A DNA stretch of 64,000 nt from Flavobacteriales bacterium (lineage in GTDB: Bacteria; Bacteroidota; Bacteroidia; Flavobacteriales_F; PHOS-HE28), in NCBI GenBank assembly GCA_016717225.1, contig JADKGB010000003.1:62001-126000 (forward strand). The letters run 5' to 3'. Shown here one piece after another: positions 52,658-61,709 of the stretch. Each line of letters opens with the position of its first letter. Positions within the stretch are counted from its first letter, which is position 1. The notes beneath the pieces were generated by a model. The model ran no database searches. It was given only the letters and a program-made list of their open reading frames with translations, and was not told the origin of the DNA. Position numbers and translations under genes: made by a program.

Positions 52658-53962
52658 CTACGCGATGAACTGATAATACAGAAGTGCGAACGCCGCCGCG
52701 CTCATGATCACCAGTGTGCTGATGCCCGCAACGTTCGTCCATCGCCCGTTGACATATTGCCCCATGATGCCGCGGTCGTTGCACACATGAAGGATAACGC
52801 CGATGAGCACGGGGGCGGTGAGGCCATAGAGCACAGCCGTCCAGATAAGGGCCTGGATGGGGCTGATGCCGATGAAGTTGATGCCCAGGCCGATGAGGAG
52901 CGATACCACCAGGGTGATGTAAAAGCCGCGCGCTTGGCTGAATTTCTTGTTCAATCCCTCCGGCCAGTCGAAGGCTTCGGCCATCATGTAGCTCAACGCA
53001 CCGCCCAGCACCGGTATGGCCAGGAAGCCTGTGCCGATGACGCCCAAGGCGAAGAGCGCGTAGGCCATGTCGCCGGCCAGCGGCTTCAGCGCGCGCGCCG
53101 CCTCTTCCACGGTATTGATGTCGTGCACGCCCGAATTGAACAGGACGGTGCCCGCAGCGAGGATGATGAAGTAGAACACGATGTTGGTGTACAGCATGCC
53201 GCCGCGCACATCGAGCTCCACATTGTGGATCAGCCTTTTGTCCACCACCAAATGCCATTCGTTCTTTTCCTCCACTTCCATGGAAGCCTGCCAGAAGAAG
53301 AGGTACGGTGAAATGGTAGTGCCGAGGATGCCCACCAACGCCATGAAGTAGGCCTCGCTGTTGGTGAAAGTCGGCAGCAACGTGCTCCGCAATACAGCGG
53401 ACCAGTCGGTATCGATGAGGAAGGGAATGAGGATGTAACTGAACAGGACGATGCAGAGCCACTTGAGCACCCGCGCTATGCGCGCATACGACCAAACGAT
53501 GATGGTATAGAGCAGGATGCCCGTGAAGACGATGGAGAACAACGCGGCCGGCACGCGCGGGAACAAGAGGTTGCCCACGGCACCCATGCCCGCAATGTCC
53601 GCACCGATGTTGAGCACGATGGAGGGGAAGCTGATGCACAGGATCACATACATGAGCGGCTTGGAGTAGTGCCGCTTGATGGTGCCCATGAGCCCTTCAC
53701 CGGTCACCATGCCGATGCGGGCGCACATGCCCTGTACGGCCACCATCAGCGGATAGGTGACCACGGCCGTCCACAGCAGTTGAGGCCCGAAGCGCGCACC
53801 GGCCTGTGTGTAAGTGGCAATTCCGGAGGGGTCGTCGTCGCTGGCACCCGTGATGAGGCCGGGACCGAGCAATTTCCACGAACGCTTGATCCGCTGAAGA
53901 AAGCGGTTCTTCCGCGAATGCCGGTGGCCCGCATCTGCTCCGGTAGGCACGTGGGATCGCAT
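52658..53962 (-). CDS. NRAMP-like divalent metal transporter (NRMT-like branch)
   Basis: A 434-residue inner-membrane transporter with about eleven hydrophobic segments in the NRAMP (APC-fold) order. The first conserved segment reads GPGLITGASDDDPSGIATY, so the canonical DPGN metal-binding motif of Mn/Fe transporters is DPSG here. The sixth segment reads LGTTISPYLFFWQASMEVEE, where typical NRAMPs carry a conserved MPH. Both differences suit the NRAMP-related branch that has been linked to Mg2+ rather than transition metals, so manganese transport should not be assumed. The N-terminal 25 residues are basic and cytoplasmic. It stands alone between the repeat tract and a convergent or unrelated interval. 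Confidence 0.9.
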   Translation of the reverse strand: MRSHVPTGADAGHRHSRKNRFLQRIKRSWKLLGPGLITGASDDDPSGIATYTQAGARFGPQLLWTAVVTYPLMVAVQGMCARIGMVTGEGLMGTIKRHYSKPLMYVILCISFPSIVLNIGADIAGMGAVGNLLFPRVPAALFSIVFTGILLYTIIVWSYARIARVLKWLCIVLFSYILIPFLIDTDWSAVLRSTLLPTFTNSEAYFMALVGILGTTISPYLFFWQASMEVEEKNEWHLVVDKRLIHNVELDVRGGMLYTNIVFYFIILAAGTVLFNSGVHDINTVEEAARALKPLAGDMAYALFALGVIGTGFLAIPVLGGALSYMMAEAFDWPEGLNKKFSQARGFYITLVVSLLIGLGINFIGISPIQALIWTAVLYGLTAPVLIGVILHVCNDRGIMGQYVNGRWTNVAGISTLVIMSAAAFALLYYQFIA

Positions 53963-54253
53963 GCGGTGAAGATGGTGACTCGTCCGGGAATGATCTGCGC
54001 CTGTTGTCCGGAGCTTTCGCCGGTGAGATCCGGAATGAAATGGAGCTTCGTATCCAGACCCGGCGCAAACACGTTTCTATTGGGGTCCCATCATCGGTCT
54101 TGAAGGCACAGCACGGCAGCGGAAAGCCACAGATGACATGCTCGGCGATTCGTATGGGTGGGGAACTGAACCCGCGCAATGAACGGACATCGCACGAATG
54201 TTCATCATAACGTGCGGTCCGCTCACGCTATAACTTCCCTTCACACCTCTACC
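53963..54253. other. Intergenic stretch upstream of the NRAMP-like gene
   Basis: About 290 bases without a supported gene. Overlapping open frames on both strands have no initiation context or recognisable product. The region may hold the transporter's regulatory sequence, but no clear motif was found. Confidence 0.35.
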
Positions 54254-56392
54254 CTACTTCAATCCTCTGCGCTCCAACAGCGGCTCCACCTCGGCATCGC
54301 GCCCACGGAAGTCGCGGTAAAGCTGGCCGCTCTCTTTGCTGCCACCTTGTGAAAGCACGGTACTGCGGAAGTGCATGCCGTTCTCGCGCTTCAGCCCGCC
54401 ATTCTCCGCGAACCACTTACACGCATCGGCATCCAACACTTCGCTCCACATGTAGGCGTAGTAGTTGGCGCTGTAGCCCCCACCCCAGATGTGGCTGAAG
54501 TAACAGGTCTTGTAGCGCGGCGGCACCTGCATGTTAAACAAGCCGTATTTCTTCAACGCGTTCTGCTCGAAGGCATCAACATCGGTCACTAGCGGCGCAT
54601 CGGCACCGAGCGAATGCCATTCGATATCCAACAACGCCGCGGCCAGGTATTCGCTGGTCATGTAGCCCTGGTTGAAGGTCTTGGCGTTCTTCATCTTTTG
54701 GATGAGTGCAGCAGGCATCACTTGGCCAGTCTTGTAATGCTTGGCGTAATTGGCCAGCACCTGCGGATCGGTCCCCCACAATTCGTTCACCTGGCTGGGG
54801 AATTCCACGAAATCCGTGGTGGTGGCTGTGCCTGCGAACAAGGGGTACTTCTGGCGGCTCAGCATGCCGTGCAAGGCGTGGCCGAATTCGTGGAAGAGCG
54901 TGGTGACATCATCAAAACTGAGCAAGCACGGTTGACCCGCGGCGGGCTTCACGTAGTTGCAGTTCTGCGTGATCACGGGTTGTTGACCGAGCAGCTCGCA
55001 CTGGTCCAAGTAGCTGTCCATCCACGCTCCGCCGTTCTTGTTGTCGCGGGCGTAGTAGTCGCCATAGAACAAGCCGATCACCGTGCCACCGGTATCGATG
55101 ATGTCGAACACGCGCACATCCGGATGGTACACGGGCAGGTCGTTCCGCTCCTTGAACGACACACCATAGAGTTCCTGCGCAGCGAAGAAGACGCCGTTCT
55201 GCAACACCGTTTCGAAATTGAGGTAGGGCTTCAACGCGGCCTCGTCCAGATCGAATTCCGCTTTGCGCACTTGCTCGCTGTAGAAATCCCAATCCCAGGG
55301 TTCCAGGGTGAACCCACCTCCTTGCTTATCTATCAAGGCTTGCAGTTTGGCGGCTTCGGCCTTGGCGTTCTTCGCCGCAGCCGGTGCCAATCCACCCAGC
55401 AGTTTCAACGCGGCCTCAGAGGTCTTGGCCATCTGATCGTCCATTACGTACGTGGCCCAATTCGGGAAGCCGAGCAACTGCGCCTTTTGCGCACGCAACT
55501 GTGCCAAACGCGCCACGATGGATTTGTTGTCGAATTCGCCACCGTGCCCATTACGCGATATGCTGGCTTGGTAGATGCGCTGCCGCAGCTCGCGGTTCTT
55601 CAACGAAGAAAGTACCGGTTGCGTGGTGGTGTTCAGGATGTCGATGAGCCATTTGCCCTCCTGCCCTTTCGCTTTCGCGGCTTCGGCGGCTGCGGCTATT
55701 CCTTCTTCGCTCAGGCCGTCCAGTTCTTCTTTCTTGTCCACGATGATCGCGGCGGCCGAACGGTCCTTCAGGATGTTGTCCTGGAACTTGGTGCTCAGGT
55801 TCGCTTCCTCTTCGTTCAGCTTCTTCCACTCCTCTTTCGCCGAACCGCTCAACAACGCACCTGCGCGCAAGAAGCGAGCGTAATAGCGTTCCGCCAAGCG
55901 CACTTGTACAGGATCCAAGCCAGCGCTCATTCGCGCATCGTAAACCGCTTTCACGCGTGCGAAGAGCCCCTCGTTCAATGTGATGGCGTCGCCATGAGCG
56001 CTGAGCTTCGGAGCCAGGTCAGCCTTAACGGCTTGCAGGCTGTCGTTGGTGGCGCTGCTCGTGAGGTTGAAGAAGATCTTGCTTGCACGGGTAAGGTCAA
56101 GGCCGCTCTTCTCCATGGCCACGATGGTATTCTCGAATGTCGCGGGCTCCTTGTTGGATACAATTGCGTCCACCTCGTCCAACTGCTTCTTCATGCCCGC
56201 TTCGATGGCGGGACGGTAGTCGGCATCCGTGAGTTTATCGAATACGGGAGCCTGGAACACGAGCGTACTCTTGGCAGCGAGAGGGTTGGTCATGACGGCG
56301 GTGGCGGTTTTCTCTACCGGTGCAGCGGTTTCACCACATCCGATGGCGAGTGCGACAGGTAGAAAGGCGAGCGAAGAAATGGATGTTTTCAT
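54254..56392 (-). CDS. dcp: M3 family metallopeptidase (peptidyl-dipeptidase Dcp-like), lipoprotein
   Basis: A 712-residue zinc peptidase. The catalytic motif TLFHEFGHALHGML (HEFGH) is near residues 500-504, and the downstream helix region has FVEFPSQVNELW with the zinc-binding Glu. The C-terminal part has YKTCYFSHIWGGGYSANYYAYMWSEVLDADACKWF and ends REN-GMHFRSTVLSQGGSKE-like, as in Dcp. The N-terminus MKTSISSLAFLPVALAIGCGE is a signal peptide with lipobox AIGC, so the enzyme is membrane-anchored outside the cytoplasm. Dcp enzymes release dipeptides from the C-termini of peptides. Length is normal. Confidence 0.95.
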   Translation of the reverse strand: MKTSISSLAFLPVALAIGCGETAAPVEKTATAVMTNPLAAKSTLVFQAPVFDKLTDADYRPAIEAGMKKQLDEVDAIVSNKEPATFENTIVAMEKSGLDLTRASKIFFNLTSSATNDSLQAVKADLAPKLSAHGDAITLNEGLFARVKAVYDARMSAGLDPVQVRLAERYYARFLRAGALLSGSAKEEWKKLNEEEANLSTKFQDNILKDRSAAAIIVDKKEELDGLSEEGIAAAAEAAKAKGQEGKWLIDILNTTTQPVLSSLKNRELRQRIYQASISRNGHGGEFDNKSIVARLAQLRAQKAQLLGFPNWATYVMDDQMAKTSEAALKLLGGLAPAAAKNAKAEAAKLQALIDKQGGGFTLEPWDWDFYSEQVRKAEFDLDEAALKPYLNFETVLQNGVFFAAQELYGVSFKERNDLPVYHPDVRVFDIIDTGGTVIGLFYGDYYARDNKNGGAWMDSYLDQCELLGQQPVITQNCNYVKPAAGQPCLLSFDDVTTLFHEFGHALHGMLSRQKYPLFAGTATTTDFVEFPSQVNELWGTDPQVLANYAKHYKTGQVMPAALIQKMKNAKTFNQGYMTSEYLAAALLDIEWHSLGADAPLVTDVDAFEQNALKKYGLFNMQVPPRYKTCYFSHIWGGGYSANYYAYMWSEVLDADACKWFAENGGLKRENGMHFRSTVLSQGGSKESGQLYRDFRGRDAEVEPLLERRGLK

Positions 56393-56514
56393 AAGGGCGC
56401 AAAAAGGGACCGCGAAGATGGTGCATCGCGCAGATCCCCGTTAACGAACAGGTGTGAAGCGTGAAAGCGGCGATGCGCTGTTCGGGGTGGGTACACCTCA
56501 CCCACGGATCACCC

Positions 56515-59475
56515 TCAGGGAAGTTGCTGCACCCGCACGTTGTTCGGGGTGGTATTCCCCACATTGATCAGGATGGGATCCCGGTCATTCTCCGTGCCGA
56601 TGTACTTCGCAATGCCATCCATGTTCACGTCCGTGACCAAGTAGCCGCTGATCGTGTTGTTCGGCGTGGTGCTTCCGACCGCGATCAGGATGGGATCACG
56701 ATCGTTGCCAGCGCCTGTGTATTGCAGATTCACATCACCGGTTGCGTTACCCGCCCAAAGCACTTGAACACTTCCCACCGTCTTCCGCGGCTCGGTGCCG
56801 TATGTGCCGGTGGCCAATAGCTTGAAGTCGACCGTGGTCGCACTGCTGCCTAAAGCGAGCGCGCCGGAAGTCATGCATCCGAAGTGGTTGCGGTGCCGCA
56901 CGGCCACGTAATAATTGCCGGCCGCGGAACAGAATCCGAGCGCTGAGGTTCCATCCAGCGCGACCACATCCCCATCGCGTTGCAACAAGGCTGCTTTGCG
57001 CTCTACTACGGTTGCGGGTGCACCGGCATTGCGCAGTTCCACAACCACCCAATCAACGATCGCATTGGCACCTGTTGTGGTAAGAACGCTCGCGGAAATA
57101 GTTGTTGCTCCTGTTACCGCAAGCCCAGCAGCCGTGTACGGTTCGGTCAGGGGCAGTACGTTCTGTTTACGCAATGAATCCGTCATCAACGAATTGGCTG
57201 TTTTGTAGGGTCCTTCGAGCAACGCTTTCACCGCGACCAGGATCGGAGGTGCCACTTCGCAGGGAGTTGTGGAAGTGGTGAAGCTGGATGGCTCACCATA
57301 ACCGGATTGCGACCCAGCGCAATTGGGTTTCACCTGGAAAGTGTACGATGTGCTGCCGGTGAGACCTGCGAGCGGATAGCTGTTCGTTGCAAGCCCTGTA
57401 ACAGTCGTCCACACCGACCCGGCGGTGGTTTTCCATTGCAGGTCGTACGTGGAAGCTGTCAAGGCGGCGTTCCACCCGAGCAATGCACTATTGTACGTGA
57501 TGTTGTTGGCGTTGAGACCTAAGACAGGCCCGCAAGTTTGGCTCGCGTAAGCGCTCGCGCTCAACGCATAGCATTGTGTTGCGCTGAACGCGCCATTGTA
57601 GCCAACAGCCTGTAACACATAGCTTCCTGCCACCGCGCTATAGTTGATGCTTTCATTCGTTGTTCCGCCGTTCACACCACTCGCTAATACGGTGCCTGCA
57701 CTGCTCAAGAGGTACAGGTCATAATCCGCGGCCAAATTGCTCATAGACAAATTCACGTTCGATGCACTGGCAAGGGTGAAACTGTAATAGTCCTGATCGC
57801 TATTGGTAGCAATGAGCGCAGAGACCGATGCAGGCAGCGTGATGGTTGCCGCCGTGGCCAACGTGTTGTTGGGCTCCATTGCATCGGGGCAGGGAATCGG
57901 CGTGGTGAAATTCGTAGAGGCTGAATACGCGGAAGTCGCGGAACCGCATACCGACAATACCTGGAATTCATAAGCGACAGCTTGTGCAAGACCTGTGAGG
58001 GCGTAAGTCGTGGTGGCAAGTCCGTTCACGTTGGTCCATGTTCCGCTGGCTTGCGCTTTCCAACGCAGCGAGTAGCTCACGGCACCTACGTTGCTCCAAT
58101 TCAATGTGCAGGAATTGGTCTGCAACGCACTTACAAACAATGAAGGTGGATCGCAACTGGTGCCGCACGCCAGCAAACACGACGAAGCATTCACTCGGCT
58201 CAGTATCAAAGCCTTGGGTTGTGGCCCGAATCCGTTCGCCAAGTTGATACCAGTTCCACCGATCAGATGACAATAGCTCATAATGGTACCTCCGCCAGCG
58301 GGCAGGGGGGCTGTAGGACAAGACCCTTCGGTATAGCCCGCCGTTGGTCCGCAGCCATCGATCGCGGTGTTGTTCCCGTTCCAAGAACAGGCATGCGTGT
58401 GGGGAGAACCCAGGTTGTGCCCTTGCTCGTGCGATACGACCATCACACTCCAACTATAGGTAGGCACATTGTTGTAACTGGCATCAATACCGCTGTACGC
58501 CATACGCGAACTGGTACCCCCGCATAATGTGTTCAGCCACGCAACACCCCCGTAGTTCGCCAAGTCCAACAGGTGCGCCATGTCTCCATTGAAGCTGGTG
58601 CGTGTAGTGCCGAACTGGGACAATCTGGATCCGCTGCTCGCACCGTTGTATGGACTGGCCACATCCCAAACAAAGACCTCGAGCAAGGAGACGTTTACGC
58701 CATCGTTGGCATAAAGTGTTGCACTTTGGTTGAAGATGCCGGTGACATAATTCGTAGCAAGTGCAACGCTCCCCTTGTTCAGGAAAATGTCGTTGGCCAC
58801 CTCCCAATACCAGCGAACACAACGGATCGATTTTGCGGACCCCGTGACAGGTTTCCCTTTGCCTTCGCGAGGTGCTTCTTCGTCCACCGTTGCGCAGGCC
58901 ATGTTTGCGGTTCCCAGCAGATCGCGTTCGTGGTAGAACACGTGAAGACCCGGAGGTGCCTGATCGAACCGGCCAAGGATCCGCTCCCCGTTCTGGTCCG
59001 ACAATAGGCCCATTACTCCTTCAGGAAAAATACTGATGGATGCAATGGATCCAAGTTGCCCGCGAATGGAACCACGGTAGTGCACGCTCTCGGATGGGCG
59101 CACCACGCCGCCTGTGCTCGCGATCCGCACAACAAAGTCATCTGCCAAAATATTCGCTTGCTCCAGATCGATGATCACATCGCCCTGCTGGGATGGTACG
59201 GTGAACGCGATATACCTGCTCGGGTTGACCAACAGTGCTTGCGCCGCTTGCTCGTTGAAATTCAACACCTCGGCTTCGCGGCATCCTCTGTTCCAGAGCG
59301 CATTCAATTCGGCGCTCGGGGCCACTATCGTGAACAACGAAACCGGGCGGAAATCGACCCGCTCTTTTCGAAGTGACTCGATGCGCTGTGCGACCTCACC
59401 AAGGGGAGTTGCGGTTTGCGCAGTTGCCGGAGCGAAAAACGATAAGAAGAACAGCGAGATCAGGAACAGGCGCAT
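56515..59475 (-). CDS. Secreted reprolysin-like (M12B) metalloprotease with FN3, PPC and HagB-type C-terminal repeats
   Basis: A 986-residue protein. The signal peptide (MRLFLISLFFLSFFAPATAQ) is followed by a pro-region and a metzincin domain with VVSHEQGHNLGSPHTHAC near residue 350 (HExxHxxGxxH) and a downstream Met-turn IMSYCH. FN3-like modules (SLRWKAQASGTWTNVNGLA, YDLQWKTTAGSVWTTVTGLA) flank a PPC-type module (DYYSFTLASASNVNLSMSNLAADYDLYLL). The last 70 residues have paired DVNLQYTGAGNDRDPILIAVG and DVNMDGIAKYIGTENDRDPILINVG repeats and end NNVRVQQLP, a C-terminal pattern of T9SS cargo other than types A and B. It probably degrades extracellular protein. A single-gene unit. Confidence 0.92.
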   Translation of the reverse strand: MRLFLISLFFLSFFAPATAQTATPLGEVAQRIESLRKERVDFRPVSLFTIVAPSAELNALWNRGCREAEVLNFNEQAAQALLVNPSRYIAFTVPSQQGDVIIDLEQANILADDFVVRIASTGGVVRPSESVHYRGSIRGQLGSIASISIFPEGVMGLLSDQNGERILGRFDQAPPGLHVFYHERDLLGTANMACATVDEEAPREGKGKPVTGSAKSIRCVRWYWEVANDIFLNKGSVALATNYVTGIFNQSATLYANDGVNVSLLEVFVWDVASPYNGASSGSRLSQFGTTRTSFNGDMAHLLDLANYGGVAWLNTLCGGTSSRMAYSGIDASYNNVPTYSWSVMVVSHEQGHNLGSPHTHACSWNGNNTAIDGCGPTAGYTEGSCPTAPLPAGGGTIMSYCHLIGGTGINLANGFGPQPKALILSRVNASSCLLACGTSCDPPSLFVSALQTNSCTLNWSNVGAVSYSLRWKAQASGTWTNVNGLATTTYALTGLAQAVAYEFQVLSVCGSATSAYSASTNFTTPIPCPDAMEPNNTLATAATITLPASVSALIATNSDQDYYSFTLASASNVNLSMSNLAADYDLYLLSSAGTVLASGVNGGTTNESINYSAVAGSYVLQAVGYNGAFSATQCYALSASAYASQTCGPVLGLNANNITYNSALLGWNAALTASTYDLQWKTTAGSVWTTVTGLATNSYPLAGLTGSTSYTFQVKPNCAGSQSGYGEPSSFTTSTTPCEVAPPILVAVKALLEGPYKTANSLMTDSLRKQNVLPLTEPYTAAGLAVTGATTISASVLTTTGANAIVDWVVVELRNAGAPATVVERKAALLQRDGDVVALDGTSALGFCSAAGNYYVAVRHRNHFGCMTSGALALGSSATTVDFKLLATGTYGTEPRKTVGSVQVLWAGNATGDVNLQYTGAGNDRDPILIAVGSTTPNNTISGYLVTDVNMDGIAKYIGTENDRDPILINVGNTTPNNVRVQQLP

Positions 59476-59607
59476 CGTGGATCGGATTTGGTGCTATGGC
59501 GGAACAATTGGAAAAATACAATGTTCACTACTCCGGTCAAGCATCCGTGAAGAAACTCGACCTGTCGCCTTAGCAGGCCCGTCGAACAGCTGGTTCCGAT
59601 CCTTCGG

Positions 59608-60318
59608 TCAGCGGTACTTCACCGAACACCACAGTGCTCGAAGCCCATCTTTCCAGCCAATGGTCTTACCCTCGGCCCTGGTGCGCGCCGTGTAGCTCAC
59701 GGGAAGATGCTTCCAGCGCAGGCCCTTGATCCTGCTCAATCGAGCGGTCACTTCCGGCTCGAAGCCGAAGCGCTCTTCTTTCAGATCCAATCCCTTCGCG
59801 ATGTGCGTTGGCATCAGCTTGTAACACACTTCCATGTCGCGCACCGGATTGCCTGTATTCACATTACTGAACCACGTGAGGAACTTGTTGGCGTAATAGC
59901 TCTTCTTGCTGAAACCGGGATAGGGCAATCCGTTCGCGAAGCGGTCGCCGTACACGATATCCGCTTCACCGCTCAGGACAGGTTCCAGGAGTTTGATGAT
60001 CTCGTTCGGGTCAAGCTCCACATCCGCATCCTGGATGATCAGCAGTTCGCCGGTTGCTTCTTTCATTCCGCGATGGATCGCCGCGCCTTTGCCACGATTC
60101 ACCAGTTGTTCCACCAACACCACACCCGCTTGGGGATGGTCTGCTCGAAATCGATCCACTGCGGCAGAAGTGCCATCCTTGCTGCAATCGTTCACCACGA
60201 TCACTTCCTTCACAATGCCCTGCGGAAGCTGCAGCGCATGCACAACGCCGAGCACTTCATGGATCGTGCGCTCTTCGTTGTACGCAGGAATGATGATACT
60301 GAGCGATCGAACGATCAT
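59608..60318 (-). CDS. GT2 family glycosyltransferase (dolichol-phosphate mannosyltransferase-like)
   Basis: A 236-residue cytoplasmic glycosyltransferase of the GT-A fold. It begins with the donor-binding opening SIIIPAYNEERTIHEVL near residue 7, then VIVVNDCSKDGT, and IIQDADVELDPNEI near residue 95 contains the metal-binding DXD. YGDRFANGLPYPGFSKKSYYANKFLTWFSN and DMEVCYKLM are typical of the polyprenyl-phosphate glycosyltransferase branch. The C-terminus (GKTIGWKDGLRALWCSVKYR) is soluble. Such enzymes load a sugar on a lipid carrier that GT-C enzymes use; GT-C-like genes exist at 1, 17589 and 61710. The actual sugar is unknown. Confidence 0.93.
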   Translation of the reverse strand: MIVRSLSIIIPAYNEERTIHEVLGVVHALQLPQGIVKEVIVVNDCSKDGTSAAVDRFRADHPQAGVVLVEQLVNRGKGAAIHRGMKEATGELLIIQDADVELDPNEIIKLLEPVLSGEADIVYGDRFANGLPYPGFSKKSYYANKFLTWFSNVNTGNPVRDMEVCYKLMPTHIAKGLDLKEERFGFEPEVTARLSRIKGLRWKHLPVSYTARTRAEGKTIGWKDGLRALWCSVKYR

Positions 60319-60423
60319 GCGGAAGCGAATATGGTGATACTCGCAGGAATGATCCCGATGACGTTGATCCGCTGAAAGGTTGCTTCATATACCATCTCGC
60401 AATAGAACATCGTCCGATCTACT

Positions 60424-60513
60424 TGCTCTTTTTCCGCTTGCCTTCTTCGAGGGAATGGTCCCGTAGGCCCCGCTACGCAAGCATTCCCTCGAATCGCCCT
60501 GCGAAAAAATAGC
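60424..60513. repeat. Nested palindrome between ychF and the GT2 gene
   Basis: A perfect 12-bp inner inverted repeat TTCGAGGGAATG / CATTCCCTCGAA spans 60446-60493, with a further CGTAG / CTACG pair inside. An outer imperfect stem TGCTCTTTTTCCGC / GCGAAAAAATAGCA encloses it. It lies downstream of ychF, but without a clear T-run it may be a mobile palindrome or a bidirectional terminator. Confidence 0.6.
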
Positions 60514-60550
60514 AGCGCATCTTTGAACGACCTTCTACCGCGAAATGGTA

Positions 60551-61648
60551 TTAAACGTTGAACAGGAAGTGCATCACGTCACCATCCTTCACCACGTAAT
60601 CCTTGCCTTCTACACGCAATTTACCAGCGGCCCTGCATGCGGCTTCGCTGCCCAAGGTCGTGAAGTCATTGTACGCCATCACCTCTGCGCGGATGTAGCC
60701 TTTCTCGAAATCGCTGTGGATCACACCTGCGGCCTTGGGGCCCGTGTCGCCTTGGTGTATGGTCCATGCCCGCACCTCTTGCACACCGGCGGTGAAGTAG
60801 GTCTGCAATTTCAACAAGTGGTAGGCGGCATGGATCAGTTTGTTCACGCCAGGTTCGGTCAACCCGATATCCGCCAGGAACATGGTCCGCTCTTCGGCTG
60901 TGTCCATGGATGCGATCTCGGCTTCAATAGCGGCCGTTACGAAGATCACCTCAGCATTCTCTTCGGCCACGGCGGCCTTCACTTGATCCACATATGCGTT
61001 TCCGGTGATCGCGCTCTTCTCATCCACGTTGCACACGTACATCACCGGCTTGGCGGTGAGCAGTTGGAATTCGGTGAGCAGTACGGGATCATCCGTTGGC
61101 GTGATCACAGCCCGGGCGCTGATCCCCTTCAACAACGCGGTGCGAATACGTTCCAGCAGATCGTAGCGGCGTTTGCTTTCCTTGTCGCCGATCGAGGCCT
61201 GCTTCTCCAGTTTTTTGATCCGCGCTTCTACCGTTTCCAGGTCTTTCAACTGCAGCTCGATGTCGATCACTTCCTTGTCGCGAACAGGGTTCACGCTGCC
61301 GTCCACGTGGATCACGTTGGGGTCGTCGAAGCAGCGCAGCACATGCAGTATGGCATCGCACTCGCGGATGTTGCCCAGGAACTGATTGCCCAAGCCCTCC
61401 CCTTTGCTGGCGCCTTTTACCAATCCTGCTATATCCACGATCTCCACCGTGGTTGGCAGAATGCGTTGTGGCTTTACCAGATCGGCCAATACGTTCAAGC
61501 GGGCATCGGGCACGGTGATGGTACCGATGTTCGGCTCGATGGTGCAAAAAGGAAAATTCGCCGCCTGCGCCTTGGCGTTGCTGAGGCAGTTGAACAAGGT
61601 GCTCTTACCAACGTTCGGCAACCCGACGATCCCGCATTTCAAACCCAT
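60551..61648 (-). CDS. ychF: Redox-regulated ATPase YchF (Obg-like)
   Basis: A 365-residue universally conserved GTPase-fold protein that prefers ATP and binds ribosomes. The P-loop region reads GIVGLPNVGKSTLFN near residues 6-20, followed by FPFCTIEPN, the switch DIAGLVKGASKGEGLGNQFL and the TGS-like domain (FTAGVQEVRAWTIHQGDTGPKAAGVIHSDFEKGYIRAEVM). Length and motifs are as in other YchF proteins. A TACTTTCG box lies 20 bases upstream of the ATG. The gene is probably a single unit. Confidence 0.97.
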   Translation of the reverse strand: MGLKCGIVGLPNVGKSTLFNCLSNAKAQAANFPFCTIEPNIGTITVPDARLNVLADLVKPQRILPTTVEIVDIAGLVKGASKGEGLGNQFLGNIRECDAILHVLRCFDDPNVIHVDGSVNPVRDKEVIDIELQLKDLETVEARIKKLEKQASIGDKESKRRYDLLERIRTALLKGISARAVITPTDDPVLLTEFQLLTAKPVMYVCNVDEKSAITGNAYVDQVKAAVAEENAEVIFVTAAIEAEIASMDTAEERTMFLADIGLTEPGVNKLIHAAYHLLKLQTYFTAGVQEVRAWTIHQGDTGPKAAGVIHSDFEKGYIRAEVMAYNDFTTLGSEAACRAAGKLRVEGKDYVVKDGDVMHFLFNV

Positions 61649-61668
61649 GTGTTCCGGAAAAAGGAGCG

Positions 61669-61676
61669 CGAAAGTA
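61669..61676 (-). promoter_or_regulatory. Candidate -7 promoter box (TACTTTCG) for ychF
   Basis: TACTTTCG on the reverse strand ends 20 bases before the ychF ATG at 61648. The same octamer occurs before three other genes in the window. Confidence 0.45.
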
Positions 61677-61709
61677 GCCTGTACGCATTAACAGGAAGTT
61701 CGAATCCAA

